DNA of 64,000 nucleotides from Oligoflexus sp. (GCA_014378195.1 JACMOC010000029.1:1-64000); one strand, 5' to 3'; positions 16,082-25,700 are shown, numbered from the stretch's first letter. The notes: a model not told the origin generated them from the letters alone. Numbers and translations: made by a program.

Positions 16082-17686
16082 ATGCTGAACTTCAGCATAC
16101 TGATTAAGACAATTGAGCTACTCATCAAGGCGGTGTTGATATTTATCATCACGCTTTGGGGGCTCAATGTATCCGCAAAAGAGGTTCCAGTCAAAAGTGG
16201 ACGCATGAAGCTGTCCTTCCAAGCGGAAGAAACATTTATACCGAAAGCATTCCGTGAACGCCTGGGCGAAGACTGGAAGGGCTTTTGTGCAGACTTCGGC
16301 AATAATTTCCTGGTTGGCAAGGGGCCGCAGGGACGAGGAATATATACTAAAGTAGACTGCGATCCTATACAGTTCGTTAGGGACGCGGACGTGATCCCCG
16401 TTACGGATGATCCTTGGCGTTTTGTGTTTACTTGGAAAGATGATGCTTTTGGTTTATCGGTTTACTATCAAGCTAAAGGCAGCAAGAAAGATCGCCTCCT
16501 CGTAACGCAGATGGTGTTTCCAAAACAGTTGACCCCGGATTTTCTTTTTGGAACCCCCGAATCCAAATATTACGTGATCAACAGAGTATACCGAAAATTG
16601 CCTTTCGCATGGAGCGCGACGTTCAAGCCGACTGATATCCAATGGCAGCTTGCCCCGCTTCAGCCGCAGATGTTGAGTGTCCTTGTCCCGCCTCGTAAGC
16701 TTGGTCTCTATTCTATGTCTTATAATCCAGAATCTAAAACCTGGACGCCGGTGCTCTATGCGGTAGCTCAGCTGGTTGTTGCTGACGATTCAAGTCGGAA
16801 CTTCGATCGTGATGGTAGCGGACCTATGGACTTGCGTTGGATTCAAACGCCGCGCCAGCCCAAGTTTCGGCTGTGGGCTCAAGAGATTACCAACCCGCTC
16901 GAGAAAGACGCCGATCCTTCGTTTTTAACGATGCGCGAAGGCAAGCCGAATTCCAGTATTCTGGAAGGTTATGCACTGGAGGGTCTCAAATCAAATACTT
17001 TCACCCTTCGATATGGAACGCCTTTTCCCAAAGGCTCGACCGTCGTGAGTAGAGCTTCCAAAATTGAATTTACTGCAAACTTCGGTAAAGGCGCGCTGGA
17101 CGGATTAACCTTTGGAATCGAAAACGCTCCACGGCTGGAAAGCCATGAATCCGGCGAAACATACTCATACTCATGGACACGAACCGAGATCGGCTGGTCG
17201 TTCATACTAGGAACGCCGCAAACGATCGATCGCTTTGCAACGCGATTTCACCTCACGCCGAAGATCGGGCTTTTGAGCGTCAACGCGTACTTTCCCTTGA
17301 ACGCTTCGGAAAACCTCGAGTTTGCGACAGTTGCCGAGTTTAAGCTCTCCCATCAGATCGATATGGGCGGTGAATTCTCCTGGGAACTTGAATCTCTCAG
17401 TTATCGCCTGAAAGTCTGGGCAACCACTCACCTTTCCGGTTATCTCCTGGCGCCTTCGAATCCGACCAAGATCAGTAACCAGCGCGCGGGTGCTGATTTC
17501 TCCTACGAAGCGTGGAAAAGCAAGAGCGGCTATCGCCTTGGCCTCATTGGCTTTGGTTATATCGATTGGGTTACTTTGCAAAAACAGGCGACACCGCAGC
17601 TTTCCCTGCTTACTACAAGCACGACTGCGAGCGGCGCCTCTTACAACGTTACATATCTGGGCCTCGGATTGTCCCTTACTTGGTAA
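16082..17686 (+). CDS. Large secreted protein, probably outer-membrane beta-barrel
   Basis: I do not recognise the family. The protein (534 residues) starts at ATG 16082, set by GGAGG about six bases upstream. A signal peptide of about 32 residues follows (hydrophobic IIKAVLIFIITLWG-like core, ending NVSAKE). The C-terminal half has repeated amphipathic strands (LEFATVAEFKLSHQIDMGG, then YRLGLIGFGYIDWV) and the last residue is Trp in LGLGLSLTW. This is a pattern of outer-membrane barrels recognised by Bam. The N-terminal half may be periplasmic. It lies 14 bases before the SpoIIE-type phosphatase gene and probably shares its transcript. Confidence 0.65.
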   Translation: MLNFSILIKTIELLIKAVLIFIITLWGLNVSAKEVPVKSGRMKLSFQAEETFIPKAFRERLGEDWKGFCADFGNNFLVGKGPQGRGIYTKVDCDPIQFVRDADVIPVTDDPWRFVFTWKDDAFGLSVYYQAKGSKKDRLLVTQMVFPKQLTPDFLFGTPESKYYVINRVYRKLPFAWSATFKPTDIQWQLAPLQPQMLSVLVPPRKLGLYSMSYNPESKTWTPVLYAVAQLVVADDSSRNFDRDGSGPMDLRWIQTPRQPKFRLWAQEITNPLEKDADPSFLTMREGKPNSSILEGYALEGLKSNTFTLRYGTPFPKGSTVVSRASKIEFTANFGKGALDGLTFGIENAPRLESHESGETYSYSWTRTEIGWSFILGTPQTIDRFATRFHLTPKIGLLSVNAYFPLNASENLEFATVAEFKLSHQIDMGGEFSWELESLSYRLKVWATTHLSGYLLAPSNPTKISNQRAGADFSYEAWKSKSGYRLGLIGFGYIDWVTLQKQATPQLSLLTTSTTASGASYNVTYLGLGLSLTW

Positions 17687-17700
17687 ATTAGGACGGCTTT

Positions 17701-19602
17701 ATGAAGTGGTTAACAGCCTCATTACGGGTCAAGTTTTTTCTTATGACGTTCGTGCTTGCGCTGGCAACTATCGCCACGATGAGCTTTTTGCAGTCGCGAG
17801 TGCTGAGTCAGCTCCTCGAATCGGGCTTTCGCAGCTCGTCTATTGAGACGAGTGCCAAAATCGGTGGTGACGTGGACGGTGTCCTGCAACGCTGGGCGCT
17901 TTCGACCGTTTATCTTTTGCAAGGGATTTATCCCCTGCCAGCAGCCCAACAAAAAGAAGAGCTGCAACGTCTGATCGATGTTGAAAAAGACTTCACAGCG
18001 GGTGATGTTTTTCTAGAGGACGCCAAGACCTTTAAAGTTGTCAATAGCTATGCGAAAGATGATAGCAAAGAAAGCCTGAAACGTACGGAAAGTGCCCAAA
18101 GCTGGCTTGAGAAAAATCGTCTGAAAAACCCTGATCGTTTGTTTTTCGTTGATATCGGTTCACGTCCCGCCGCCCTACGTATTGGACGCGGTATTCCCAT
18201 TAACGTTGCCGAAGGCAAATTATTCTGGATCGTCGTTGAAGCCTCCAAAGCCCCCATCGGCTCGCTCCTTGCGCTGCAGGAAGGCATGAAAACGGTCATA
18301 CTCACCGAGGCTATGCAGGACTTTCTTGCCGGCAAACCTTTGACCCCTGAGCTCAGCAAAGTCATCAAAGCCCGTCGCCTCGAACAGCTTATGAAGCTGG
18401 ATCTGAGCTCTGGCTTTTTCGGAAGTTTTAACGATGACAAAGGGGCCGCTTGGCAAGGTTCCTATTATCGCCTGCCATTCTCCGGCCTCACTTTGATCCT
18501 TCAGCAGCGCGAGGATATCCTCTTTGCCCCGCTTCGTTACCAACTCATGCAGACGGCAAAATGGGCCCTACTCATTCTTCTCATTGCCGCCCTCGTGAGC
18601 TTTTTCAGTGCGGAAGCCCTTATCAATCGACTCGAAAGTGTGACCCTTGCCACCAATGAGATTGCCAAAGGGCACTTTAGCACGCGTATCAATGTGAAAG
18701 GGAATGACGAGATCAAACAGTTGAGTGATTCCGTAAACGCCATGGCCGGGCAGCTTGTGGATCACTTAAATTCTGAAAAAGACATGATACGGCTTGAAAA
18801 CGAATTAAACGTCGCGAACGAGGTGCAAGGAAGTTTTATTCCACTCGAATTCAAGCAGGATGGCACTATGGTCCTGGCATCAAGTTATCGCTCAGCTTCC
18901 GAGTGTGGTGGTGATTATTGGAGTCACTACGTAATTGCACCCAATACCCATATGCTATTGGTCGGCGATGCAACGGGTCATGGGTTGCCCGCCGCTCTAG
19001 TAACGGCGATAGCGTATGCAACGGGGCATCTTTGCAGTCAGCTTCCCGAAACCGCTGCTTCCGGATTTATCAGTCCTGCCATGATTTTGGAGCTCCTCAA
19101 TAAAGCCCTCTACGACAGTTTGAAAGGCAAGCTGTGTATGACTTTCTTTGCTTGTATTATCAATACAAAGTCAAACACACTCACCTACAGCAATGGTGGT
19201 CATCCGTTTCCGTTTGTGATCCCGCGCGACTCGAACGACGAACGTCTGAAGACGGGGAAACGCAAGGCTAAGCCTTATATTGTCCTGAGCGACATCAAGA
19301 AAAATGGGCAACCCCTGGGCTTTGATCCGACTTCGGTTTACCAGAACTCAGTGCAGGAATTTCTTCCAGGCGATCGTATGATCATGTACACAGATGGTAT
19401 CGTCGAGTGTTTCAACCCCGAACAAAAACAATGGGGATCCAGAAACCTAGAGAAATCGTTGACGAAGAATCTTAATTTAAGCCCTGTCCTGTTCCGCGAC
19501 CGCATCATGGCTGATATGGAGGAGTTTCGTAATAACACCCCATTGCCTGACGATGCGACACTGGTCGTCATTTCATCTGATTCTTTGGAGGAGGCCGCAT
19601 GA
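17701..19602 (+). CDS. Membrane SpoIIE/RsbU-type serine phosphatase with HAMP domain
   Basis: A 633-residue sensor phosphatase. Transmembrane helix 1 is at about residues 10-27. A periplasmic sensing region of about 250 residues follows, then helix 2 at about 280-300, a HAMP domain (LATNEIAKGHFSTRINVKGN and DEIKQLSDSVNAMAG) and a PP2C-like SpoIIE domain from about 385. Metal-binding motifs are visible as ASECGGDYW, LLVGDATGHGLPAAL and a final TDGIVECFN / LPDDATLVV. Such enzymes usually dephosphorylate anti-anti-sigma factors, but no STAS or anti-sigma gene is nearby. It overlaps the next gene by 4 bases (ATGA). Confidence 0.92.
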   Translation: MKWLTASLRVKFFLMTFVLALATIATMSFLQSRVLSQLLESGFRSSSIETSAKIGGDVDGVLQRWALSTVYLLQGIYPLPAAQQKEELQRLIDVEKDFTAGDVFLEDAKTFKVVNSYAKDDSKESLKRTESAQSWLEKNRLKNPDRLFFVDIGSRPAALRIGRGIPINVAEGKLFWIVVEASKAPIGSLLALQEGMKTVILTEAMQDFLAGKPLTPELSKVIKARRLEQLMKLDLSSGFFGSFNDDKGAAWQGSYYRLPFSGLTLILQQREDILFAPLRYQLMQTAKWALLILLIAALVSFFSAEALINRLESVTLATNEIAKGHFSTRINVKGNDEIKQLSDSVNAMAGQLVDHLNSEKDMIRLENELNVANEVQGSFIPLEFKQDGTMVLASSYRSASECGGDYWSHYVIAPNTHMLLVGDATGHGLPAALVTAIAYATGHLCSQLPETAASGFISPAMILELLNKALYDSLKGKLCMTFFACIINTKSNTLTYSNGGHPFPFVIPRDSNDERLKTGKRKAKPYIVLSDIKKNGQPLGFDPTSVYQNSVQEFLPGDRMIMYTDGIVECFNPEQKQWGSRNLEKSLTKNLNLSPVLFRDRIMADMEEFRNNTPLPDDATLVVISSDSLEEAA

Positions 19603-20447
19603 AACGCCTCGTAAAGTCTTTGATCGTGAGTCTATTTTTGCTAAGTGCCCCAGCTCATGCTGAGGATTCTGCAAAAGAAAAATCGAGTGGCGAGGACCCG
19701 GGTGAAACGGAATCGGTTGTTCCACCTGTTGTCGACACCAAAGTGCCGACTAAAAACGAATACGAAACCCTTCTCAACACCTGGGTCAAAAACTCGGACG
19801 ATTCTGTTCATGCGATTCCGCGCAATTGGCTGTTTCTTCAGGAGCAAAGTGGAGCTTATGGCGCCCCTTCGCCCCTTGGACTTGACGCGACGATGTTTGA
19901 CGCCTACGGTTGGTTTCATCTGGCCGACTCTGATGCGATTCGTCTCTTTATTCAATTGAATCCGACGCAAAAGAAAGACGAGCTGAAGCCCGAAATGATG
20001 GCCGCTCGTCTTAAACGTTATGCCGATCTCACCCAGGCAGATGCCATCGTTTTGAAAACGTCGGCAACACCTTCAAAATGGGCTGTTTATGTCGTAAATA
20101 AGGGACTCGACGCGCCCCAGTTGAGTTTTGATAAAGGCCCCGATGCTCTGCGTCTGGACTTTCCTGCGAAGTGGCTCTCTCAACAGTTGGCCTATGACGC
20201 AGTTGTGGTTGGAAACGAAGGCGACTATCTGGTGCTCGCTAAGTTGAGACCACTCAAACGCGGGGCTCAAGGGCTGGTTTTGCGGAAATCGGCTGGTTCG
20301 TTGGTTGGTGATGCGGAGAAAGACGTCGGCGCTCTATTGAGGGTCTTGCACGAAACCGATGATTACGTACTGGCTAAGGTCTCGCTTACAAAATCGGAGC
20401 GTTCAAAGGTATCCGTCGGTAGTAAAGTCCTTTTTGATCAACCGTGA
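19599..20447 (+). CDS. Secreted protein coupled to the SpoIIE-type phosphatase
   Basis: A 282-residue protein with a Sec signal peptide (about 21 residues, ending APAHAED), an acidic linker, and a folded region from about residue 50. I recognise no family. The C-terminal 80 residues have beta-rich segments (YDAVVVGNEGDYLVLAKLR, then YVLAKVSLTKSERSKVSVG). The ATGA overlap with the phosphatase gene indicates coupled expression. A periplasmic location would let it act as ligand, partner or co-sensor for the phosphatase's periplasmic domain. That role is inference. Confidence 0.65.
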   Translation: MKRLVKSLIVSLFLLSAPAHAEDSAKEKSSGEDPGETESVVPPVVDTKVPTKNEYETLLNTWVKNSDDSVHAIPRNWLFLQEQSGAYGAPSPLGLDATMFDAYGWFHLADSDAIRLFIQLNPTQKKDELKPEMMAARLKRYADLTQADAIVLKTSATPSKWAVYVVNKGLDAPQLSFDKGPDALRLDFPAKWLSQQLAYDAVVVGNEGDYLVLAKLRPLKRGAQGLVLRKSAGSLVGDAEKDVGALLRVLHETDDYVLAKVSLTKSERSKVSVGSKVLFDQP

Positions 20448-20455
20448 TCGCCATA

Positions 20456-20833
20456 CTAGGCTAAAACTTTCTTTTTCACGCGCGCGATTAAATCAAGCGA
20501 GTGAAACGGTTTTACTATAAAATCGTCGACTCCCAGTGCGACTGCCTGCTTCACAAAATCCGCCTGACCCTTGGCCGTGACGGCCAGGACCGGAATAGAC
20601 TTCCACAGGGCATTGGCCCGCAGTTTTTCCAAGACCTCCATACCGCTCATTCCCGGCATCAGCATATCGAGAAGAATGGCATCGGGTATCTGAATTGCCA
20701 GAAACAGAAAGCATTCCTCTCCCGTTTCCACGGCATGAGTCAAAAATCCAGCTTTTTCCAGCAGTTTACTTGCCATCGTCCGCGCCATTGCTTCGTCATC
20801 CACTACCAAAATCATGGGTTTGTACGTCGTCAT
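20456..20833 (-). CDS. Stand-alone CheY-like response regulator receiver
   Basis: A single receiver domain of 125 residues with no output domain. The acidic pocket is MILVVDDEA, the phosphoacceptor Asp lies in LLDMLMPGMSG, and the conserved Thr and Lys are in AVTAKG and FIVKPFHS. It is on the opposite strand from the phosphatase operon and 231 bases from the divergent HPt gene. It may serve as a phosphate shuttle or sink for the hybrid kinase at 22083, or control a motor or enzyme by binding. Partner assignment is inference from location. Confidence 0.92.
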   Translation of the reverse strand: MTTYKPMILVVDDEAMARTMASKLLEKAGFLTHAVETGEECFLFLAIQIPDAILLDMLMPGMSGMEVLEKLRANALWKSIPVLAVTAKGQADFVKQAVALGVDDFIVKPFHSLDLIARVKKKVLA

Positions 20834-21064
20834 GGCCAGACATCTCCTTTTTCATTTTTACACTTTAAAAGTTTATACTGGCATGCAATTTTGCGATAGC
20901 AGGTATAATTTTTCATAAACTCATGATTTTCTGCTCGAACAAGCTGCTGGTCATTAAAATTACTTTATATCGCCAGTGAATCATTGGCAAACCCTGTACA
21001 AAAGAGTCTTATAAGCAGGTCATGTATCGTGTACAATCGCTCCCCTTGGTGAGGACGTAAATTC

Positions 21065-21472
21065 ATGGCCCTTCTCGACTGGGATATGTTTTTAGAACGT
21101 GTAGAACGAAATGAGGCGCTCGCACTCGAGCTTGCTCACGACTTGTTGCTCACGCTCGATGAAAGGATCGAAGCGCTCGCCTATGCGATCTCTCTTGGCG
21201 AATTTAAGGCGATTGAACGCAATGCTCATTCCCTTCGAGGTTTGATTGCCCCTTACGGCGGGCTTGAATTGCTCGACCTACTCAAATTGATTGAGGAACA
21301 GGCGCGTGCGCTGGTGCTGGAATGTTCAGCCTTGCCTCTTGAAATAAGCGGCATGGGTATTGCACTAAAAAGGGAGTTGACAGAGAAAGTCGACAGCATC
21401 GAAAAGAGTCTCGCCCAAAAGTCTGAGGCTGCTAACCTTCAATTTACGGGCGACGAACGGTCATTTATATGA
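21065..21472 (+). CDS. HPt phosphotransfer protein
   Basis: A 135-residue four-helix protein with the HPt signature around the phosphorylated His: ERNAHSLRGLIAPYGG (about residues 57-72). HPt proteins pass phosphate between receivers in a phosphorelay. It is the first gene of a same-strand run: HPt, receiver (starting 21539), hybrid kinase (starting 22083). Those are all the parts of one His-Asp-His-Asp relay. Its usual Lys after the His (HSLKG) is Arg here. Confidence 0.85.
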   Translation: MALLDWDMFLERVERNEALALELAHDLLLTLDERIEALAYAISLGEFKAIERNAHSLRGLIAPYGGLELLDLLKLIEEQARALVLECSALPLEISGMGIALKRELTEKVDSIEKSLAQKSEAANLQFTGDERSFI

Positions 21473-21538
21473 GACTTGCTCCTGAGCGATTTCATCTTTA
21501 AGTTCTGCACGTACTCCAGGACGATTGGGACAAATGCA

Positions 21539-22081
21539 ATGGAACGGCGTAAACCTGTAATTCTTATACTTGATGACGTCAATGAGAACGTTAAAGTGCT
21601 CGGTTCACTCCTCGGTCGCGATAAGTATTCCCTGCTCCTTGCAAACACGGGACAACAGGCCATTCAATTGGCCATGAGCAATTTGCCTGACGTGCTTTTG
21701 CTTGATGTCATGGTCCCTGACATCGACGGCATCAGTATTTGCCGTTTTCTCAAATCCAAGCCGGAATTTGCGATCATCCCCATTATCTTCCTGACGGCGA
21801 ATGGCAATCCCAAGGATATCTCTCTTGCTTACGAGGCGGGAGGAGCCGATTACGTACTCAAGCCTTTCCATGCTAAAGAACTGCGGGTCCGTGTGGAGAC
21901 GCAGCTGGAAATCAAGATGATGCGCGATCGGCTAGCTGGAGCAGAAAAACTGCTGACCCATGCCTACGAGATCGTTCATCAAGATAGGAACGAGGCGACA
22001 TCCTCCTCCTCCTTGCCTTTTCTCAAGGAGCTCGAAACGTTTTTGAAATCGCCCGCAAAGCTTCGAGAATTTGAGAATTAG
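21539..22081 (+). CDS. Response regulator receiver with C-terminal coiled extension
   Basis: A receiver domain occupies residues about 5-125: VILILDDVNENVK, phosphoacceptor Asp in LLLDVMVPDIDG, FLTANG, and YVLKPFHAKEL. About 55 helical residues follow, with no DNA-binding domain. I chose ATG 21539; the frame runs upstream to a TTG at 21476 but that lacks a ribosome binding site and a sensible fold. It ends one base before the hybrid kinase start, so the two are tightly linked. Architecture resembles stand-alone receivers that feed HPt relays. Confidence 0.87.
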   Translation: MERRKPVILILDDVNENVKVLGSLLGRDKYSLLLANTGQQAIQLAMSNLPDVLLLDVMVPDIDGISICRFLKSKPEFAIIPIIFLTANGNPKDISLAYEAGGADYVLKPFHAKELRVRVETQLEIKMMRDRLAGAEKLLTHAYEIVHQDRNEATSSSSLPFLKELETFLKSPAKLREFEN

Positions 22082-22082
22082 T

Positions 22083-24515
22083 ATGTCCATCAAAGGAATA
22101 TTTCGTGTTATCTTCGGAACCTTGCTTCTGTCTTTGATCGCTATTGCGGCTTTGGCCATTTCGCTTGTAAAGAGTCAGCAGCGGGTTAGAGTCGATCATT
22201 ACGAGCGCATCGAAAACCTGCGTCTAATTCGAGAAATGCGTGATTCGAACGATTATTTCACTCAGTTCGCCCTCGGCTATTTAAACACCGGCAACCAACA
22301 CTTCAAGGACCTCTATCTCAACTTCACCGACATGTGGGACGGGAAAAAACCTCGTCCGGTTTTTCTGGAAGAAAGCTACATCGATATCGAGCGTAATGCG
22401 ACGCCACCTAAAGTGCGGCTGCGCCCAGCTGTTTCATTTATAAAGCTTGTCGATGAGGGCTCGTTCACCCCGCACGAGCATGTGTTGATAGAGGATGCTG
22501 AAAGGTTGATGAGGCAGATGAGATCGATGGAACAGCAGGCGTTCCAGGACTTTGCCCAATTCCAATACGGAGAAAAACTTCCGACACCCATTCCGATCGG
22601 CGAAGCGAGCAGTTTACTCACGGGCGATGCCTACCGAAAAGCCTATGCTCAGTTTAGAACAACGATTGCCACCATAATAAGGTCCGTCCACGAGCGTGCA
22701 ACAGATGAAATAGCTGATGTTGAAGGCCGCACAAGTTATTTGCTTTATGGTTTGATCACGGTTCTCACGCTCCTGTGTATTAACGCCCTTGTCGCGTATC
22801 GAACATTGATCAATCGCGTGATTCTGCCTATTTCTTATGTCAATCGACAGACCGATTCTTTGGAAAAAGATCTGGATCAGCTTGTTCAAGTGACGCGTAC
22901 GCTTGCTAAGGGGGATCTCGACGTCAAATTCGAGCCGAAATCCCCCGCGATTGTTCTCTCAGGCCAGGATGAAATCGGTCGTCTCGTGCGCATTCATAAC
23001 GGGATGCTCGATCACATGAAGGTGACGGGTATGCTGATTGCCGAAGTGGCTCTCGATCTGAGAACGTCTCACGAGCAGGCGGCTTCGGCCGACCGTGCAA
23101 AGTCCGAATTCCTCGCAAATATGACTCATGAAATCCGCACTCCGATGAATGCGATCGTGGGGTTTTCGGAGCTGCTCGTTTCCAAAGTGAAAGATCCCGT
23201 TCTGAGGAATTACACGGAAGGCATACGCGTTGGCAGCAAAAACCTCTTGCAGCTCATCAACGATATCCTCGACCTTTCCAAAATCGAATCCGGCTATCTG
23301 GAAATTACCAGGAAGCCTTTTCAAATTGCCGTCTTGCAGCGCGATCTGATGCAGATGTTTTCCGCTGAAGCCAGCCAGAAAAATGTACGACTCAGCTTTT
23401 CCAAAACAACCGACGCCGCAGTCCAAATTCAACTGGATGAATCGCGACTTCGTCAAGTCCTCATCAACCTGGTCGGGAACGCGCTGAAGTTTACCAATGA
23501 GGGGTTTGTGCATGTTGAATTCCTCCTGACGCCGAGTCTCGATGAAAGCAAAAGAGATCTTGTCATTCGTGTCCAGGACACAGGCATTGGGATCGATAGT
23601 AGCGAATTTGAGCGCATATTTAAGGCGTTTTCGCAAGCAGAAGGCCAGAGCAACAGGAAGTATGGGGGGACGGGTCTCGGTTTGACGATCTCGAGGCGCA
23701 TCGTCGAACTGATGGGCGGACAGATCGATGTGGAGAGTAAAAAGGGCAAAGGAAGTTGTTTCAGCCTTTATTTCCCTAATATCGCCGTTGAGCGCTTGCC
23801 TCTGGCTCCTGACGAAGTTTTTGAACCGCTTGAGCACGTGATGTTTGAGCCAGCAGTTCTCGTGATTGGAGAAGACGTCGAATCCAACCTTCAACTCTTG
23901 AAGGCATTTTTAGAGCCCTATCCATTTACCGTTTATTCTGCGAGCGATGGGCAATCCGTGCTCGATTTGGTCCGGCAGCACAATCCTGATTTGCTTCTGC
24001 TCGACCTGCAGATGCCGGTTATCGACGGTAAGGAATTGCTCACCATCCTAAGGGCCGACGATGCTTTTCGCGAGCTTTCCATCGTAGTGCTGACCGCGAG
24101 CACGCCCTATCTCGAAGGATCGGTTTGGGAGGCTATGGCCAGCGCGATCATCCGCAAGCCTCTCCGTAGCCGCGAACTCTTCCGGGAGTTACGGAAGTTC
24201 CTGCGTTTCAAAATGGAATTGATCGAGCGGGATTTTGAAGATACGTCTAAAAATTGGACTGTGCTGAGTGCAGAGAGCATGGAGCGCCTGCGCAGTTTGC
24301 TTCGGGAAACCGAGGGGCAGTTGCAAGGCGCCATGGATCTTGATCACATCGAAGAGGTCTCGCAGGAGGTTTATGCTCTGGCCTTAAATGAAAATCATGA
24401 GCCACTGAAAGGCACGGCTCTCAGCCTGCTTGAAGCCATTGAGGATTTTAACATGCAGCGAATCAAAACCCTCTTTGACGAAATCAAGATGAAAACACAC
24501 ATCGACGATTTTTAA
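22083..24515 (+). CDS. Hybrid sensor histidine kinase (HAMP-HisKA-HATPase-receiver)
   Basis: An 810-residue membrane kinase. Domain order: transmembrane helix (about 10-32), periplasmic region of about 190 residues, second helix near 220-240, HAMP (LAKGDLDVKFEP, DEIGRLVRIHNGM), then HisKA with SEFLANMTHEIRTPMNAIVG (His near residue 348). The HATPase has N box NLVGNALKFTNEG and G boxes VQDTGIGI and GGTGLGLTISRR. A C-terminal receiver has Asp in LLLDLQMPVIDG and Lys in IIRKPLRS. The last 90 residues are helical. In the receiver the first acidic pair reads GED instead of DD. It completes the local phosphorelay gene set. Confidence 0.95.
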   Translation: MSIKGIFRVIFGTLLLSLIAIAALAISLVKSQQRVRVDHYERIENLRLIREMRDSNDYFTQFALGYLNTGNQHFKDLYLNFTDMWDGKKPRPVFLEESYIDIERNATPPKVRLRPAVSFIKLVDEGSFTPHEHVLIEDAERLMRQMRSMEQQAFQDFAQFQYGEKLPTPIPIGEASSLLTGDAYRKAYAQFRTTIATIIRSVHERATDEIADVEGRTSYLLYGLITVLTLLCINALVAYRTLINRVILPISYVNRQTDSLEKDLDQLVQVTRTLAKGDLDVKFEPKSPAIVLSGQDEIGRLVRIHNGMLDHMKVTGMLIAEVALDLRTSHEQAASADRAKSEFLANMTHEIRTPMNAIVGFSELLVSKVKDPVLRNYTEGIRVGSKNLLQLINDILDLSKIESGYLEITRKPFQIAVLQRDLMQMFSAEASQKNVRLSFSKTTDAAVQIQLDESRLRQVLINLVGNALKFTNEGFVHVEFLLTPSLDESKRDLVIRVQDTGIGIDSSEFERIFKAFSQAEGQSNRKYGGTGLGLTISRRIVELMGGQIDVESKKGKGSCFSLYFPNIAVERLPLAPDEVFEPLEHVMFEPAVLVIGEDVESNLQLLKAFLEPYPFTVYSASDGQSVLDLVRQHNPDLLLLDLQMPVIDGKELLTILRADDAFRELSIVVLTASTPYLEGSVWEAMASAIIRKPLRSRELFRELRKFLRFKMELIERDFEDTSKNWTVLSAESMERLRSLLRETEGQLQGAMDLDHIEEVSQEVYALALNENHEPLKGTALSLLEAIEDFNMQRIKTLFDEIKMKTHIDDF

Positions 24516-24518
24516 AAC

Positions 24519-24857
24519 TCAGACGTCCTCATCCTCGTCGGCCAGCCCCATGTCCGAATCATATTCATTCTGAAACCCGAGATCCACCACGCAGTCGCCC
24601 ATAATTCGGCTCTGACATGCAAGTCGGATCGATCCGTCCTGAGGGAGCTTTAGCTGTCCGAGAAGTTTGGTTTCATCGACTTTCATAGGTGAGAGATTCA
24701 TCACGCCGTCCACGATTCGTATCGCACACGTTCCGCAGCGGCACGATGCGCACGCGAAACGGATGGTGACACCCGCCTTGCGCGCGCTTAAGAGAACCTT
24801 GGTTTTTTCGTCGACTTCAGCGGATCGAATATCAGGTCGAAACTCGATGCGTGGCAT
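24519..24857 (-). CDS. Plant-type [2Fe-2S] ferredoxin
   Basis: A 112-residue ferredoxin with the C-x4-C-x2-C...C pattern: Cys36, Cys41 and Cys44 in CASCRCGTC, and Cys81 in LACQSR. An extra Cys39 lies between the first two ligands. The C-terminal tail is very acidic (about 12 acidic residues in the last 25), which could help partner binding. It lies 12 bases after dapD on the same strand, so the two are probably co-transcribed. The electron-transfer partner is not evident. It converges on the hybrid kinase gene with 3 bases between. Confidence 0.9.
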   Translation of the reverse strand: MPRIEFRPDIRSAEVDEKTKVLLSARKAGVTIRFACASCRCGTCAIRIVDGVMNLSPMKVDETKLLGQLKLPQDGSIRLACQSRIMGDCVVDLGFQNEYDSDMGLADEDEDV

Positions 24858-24869
24858 AAACTCTCTTTG

Positions 24870-25700
24870 TTAAACGGATAAAGCAAATTCGCGCAAAGTA
24901 TCGTTCAAAGATGTTTTGAGATCGGTCGAAGCTTTGCGTTCTCCTATGATATAGGCGCAGGCCGTGTGAATTACACCGCCCGGGACTTTTTTCTCCTTCG
25001 TTCCCGGCAGAACCACGGCCCGCTCCGGAATAAAACCTCTCGTCTCAACGAACTTTCCGTCACGAATATCGATGATGGGTGTCGATGCCGTAAGGGTCAC
25101 GTTAGCAGCAAGGACAGCCTCGGCTCCGATTTGCACACCTTCCACTATAATAGCACGAGATCCTATAAAAGCCCCGTCTCCGACGATCACTGGTTTGGCA
25201 TGAGCAGGCTCCAGAACGCCCCCGATACCAACGCCGCCTGAGAGGTGAACGTTCGCTCCAATTTGAGCGCAGCTCCCAACGGTCGCCCAGGTGTCGACCA
25301 TCGTGTTTTTGCCGACATACGCTCCTATGTTGACGTAAGACGGCATCAACACTACACCGGGTTCCATAAAACTCCCGTAGCGCGCGGTAGCAGGAGGAAC
25401 GACGCGAACTTTCAGCTTTTCGTAATTGGTTTTGAGAGGGATTTTATCGTAATAGTGAAAGGGTCCGACTTCAAAGGCCTTCATTTCCATCATGCGGAAG
25501 TAGTGTAAAATGCCTTGTTTGATCCAGGCGTGTGTCACCCACTCATCACCCTCCTGTGTACAAACACGGAGAGTTCCTTCGTCCAAATGTTTTAATAAAG
25601 CATGAATAGAATCTCTATGGTCTTTCAAGGCGTCTATTTTGCCTTGGCTGAGGGCGAGTTCAACTGATTCGATGGTGGCTTTCAGGTTTGTCGTATCCAA
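24870..25700 (-). CDS. dapD: Tetrahydrodipicolinate N-succinyltransferase DapD
   Basis: DapD makes N-succinyl-2-amino-6-ketopimelate in the succinylase branch of lysine and meso-diaminopimelate synthesis. The 276-residue length is typical. It has the left-handed hexapeptide repeat core (VNIGAYVGKNTMVDTWATVG, then CAQIGANVHLSGGVGIGGV) and the GDGAFIGSRAIIVEGVQIG segment. It is upstream of the ferredoxin gene on the same strand. No other dap genes are in the window. Confidence 0.96.
   Translation of the reverse strand: MDTTNLKATIESVELALSQGKIDALKDHRDSIHALLKHLDEGTLRVCTQEGDEWVTHAWIKQGILHYFRMMEMKAFEVGPFHYYDKIPLKTNYEKLKVRVVPPATARYGSFMEPGVVLMPSYVNIGAYVGKNTMVDTWATVGSCAQIGANVHLSGGVGIGGVLEPAHAKPVIVGDGAFIGSRAIIVEGVQIGAEAVLAANVTLTASTPIIDIRDGKFVETRGFIPERAVVLPGTKEKKVPGGVIHTACAYIIGERKASTDLKTSLNDTLREFALSV

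Noticed and set aside
22959-23894. 311-codon minus-strand frame inside the hybrid kinase
   Set aside because: Antisense shadow; all kinase motifs are on the plus strand.
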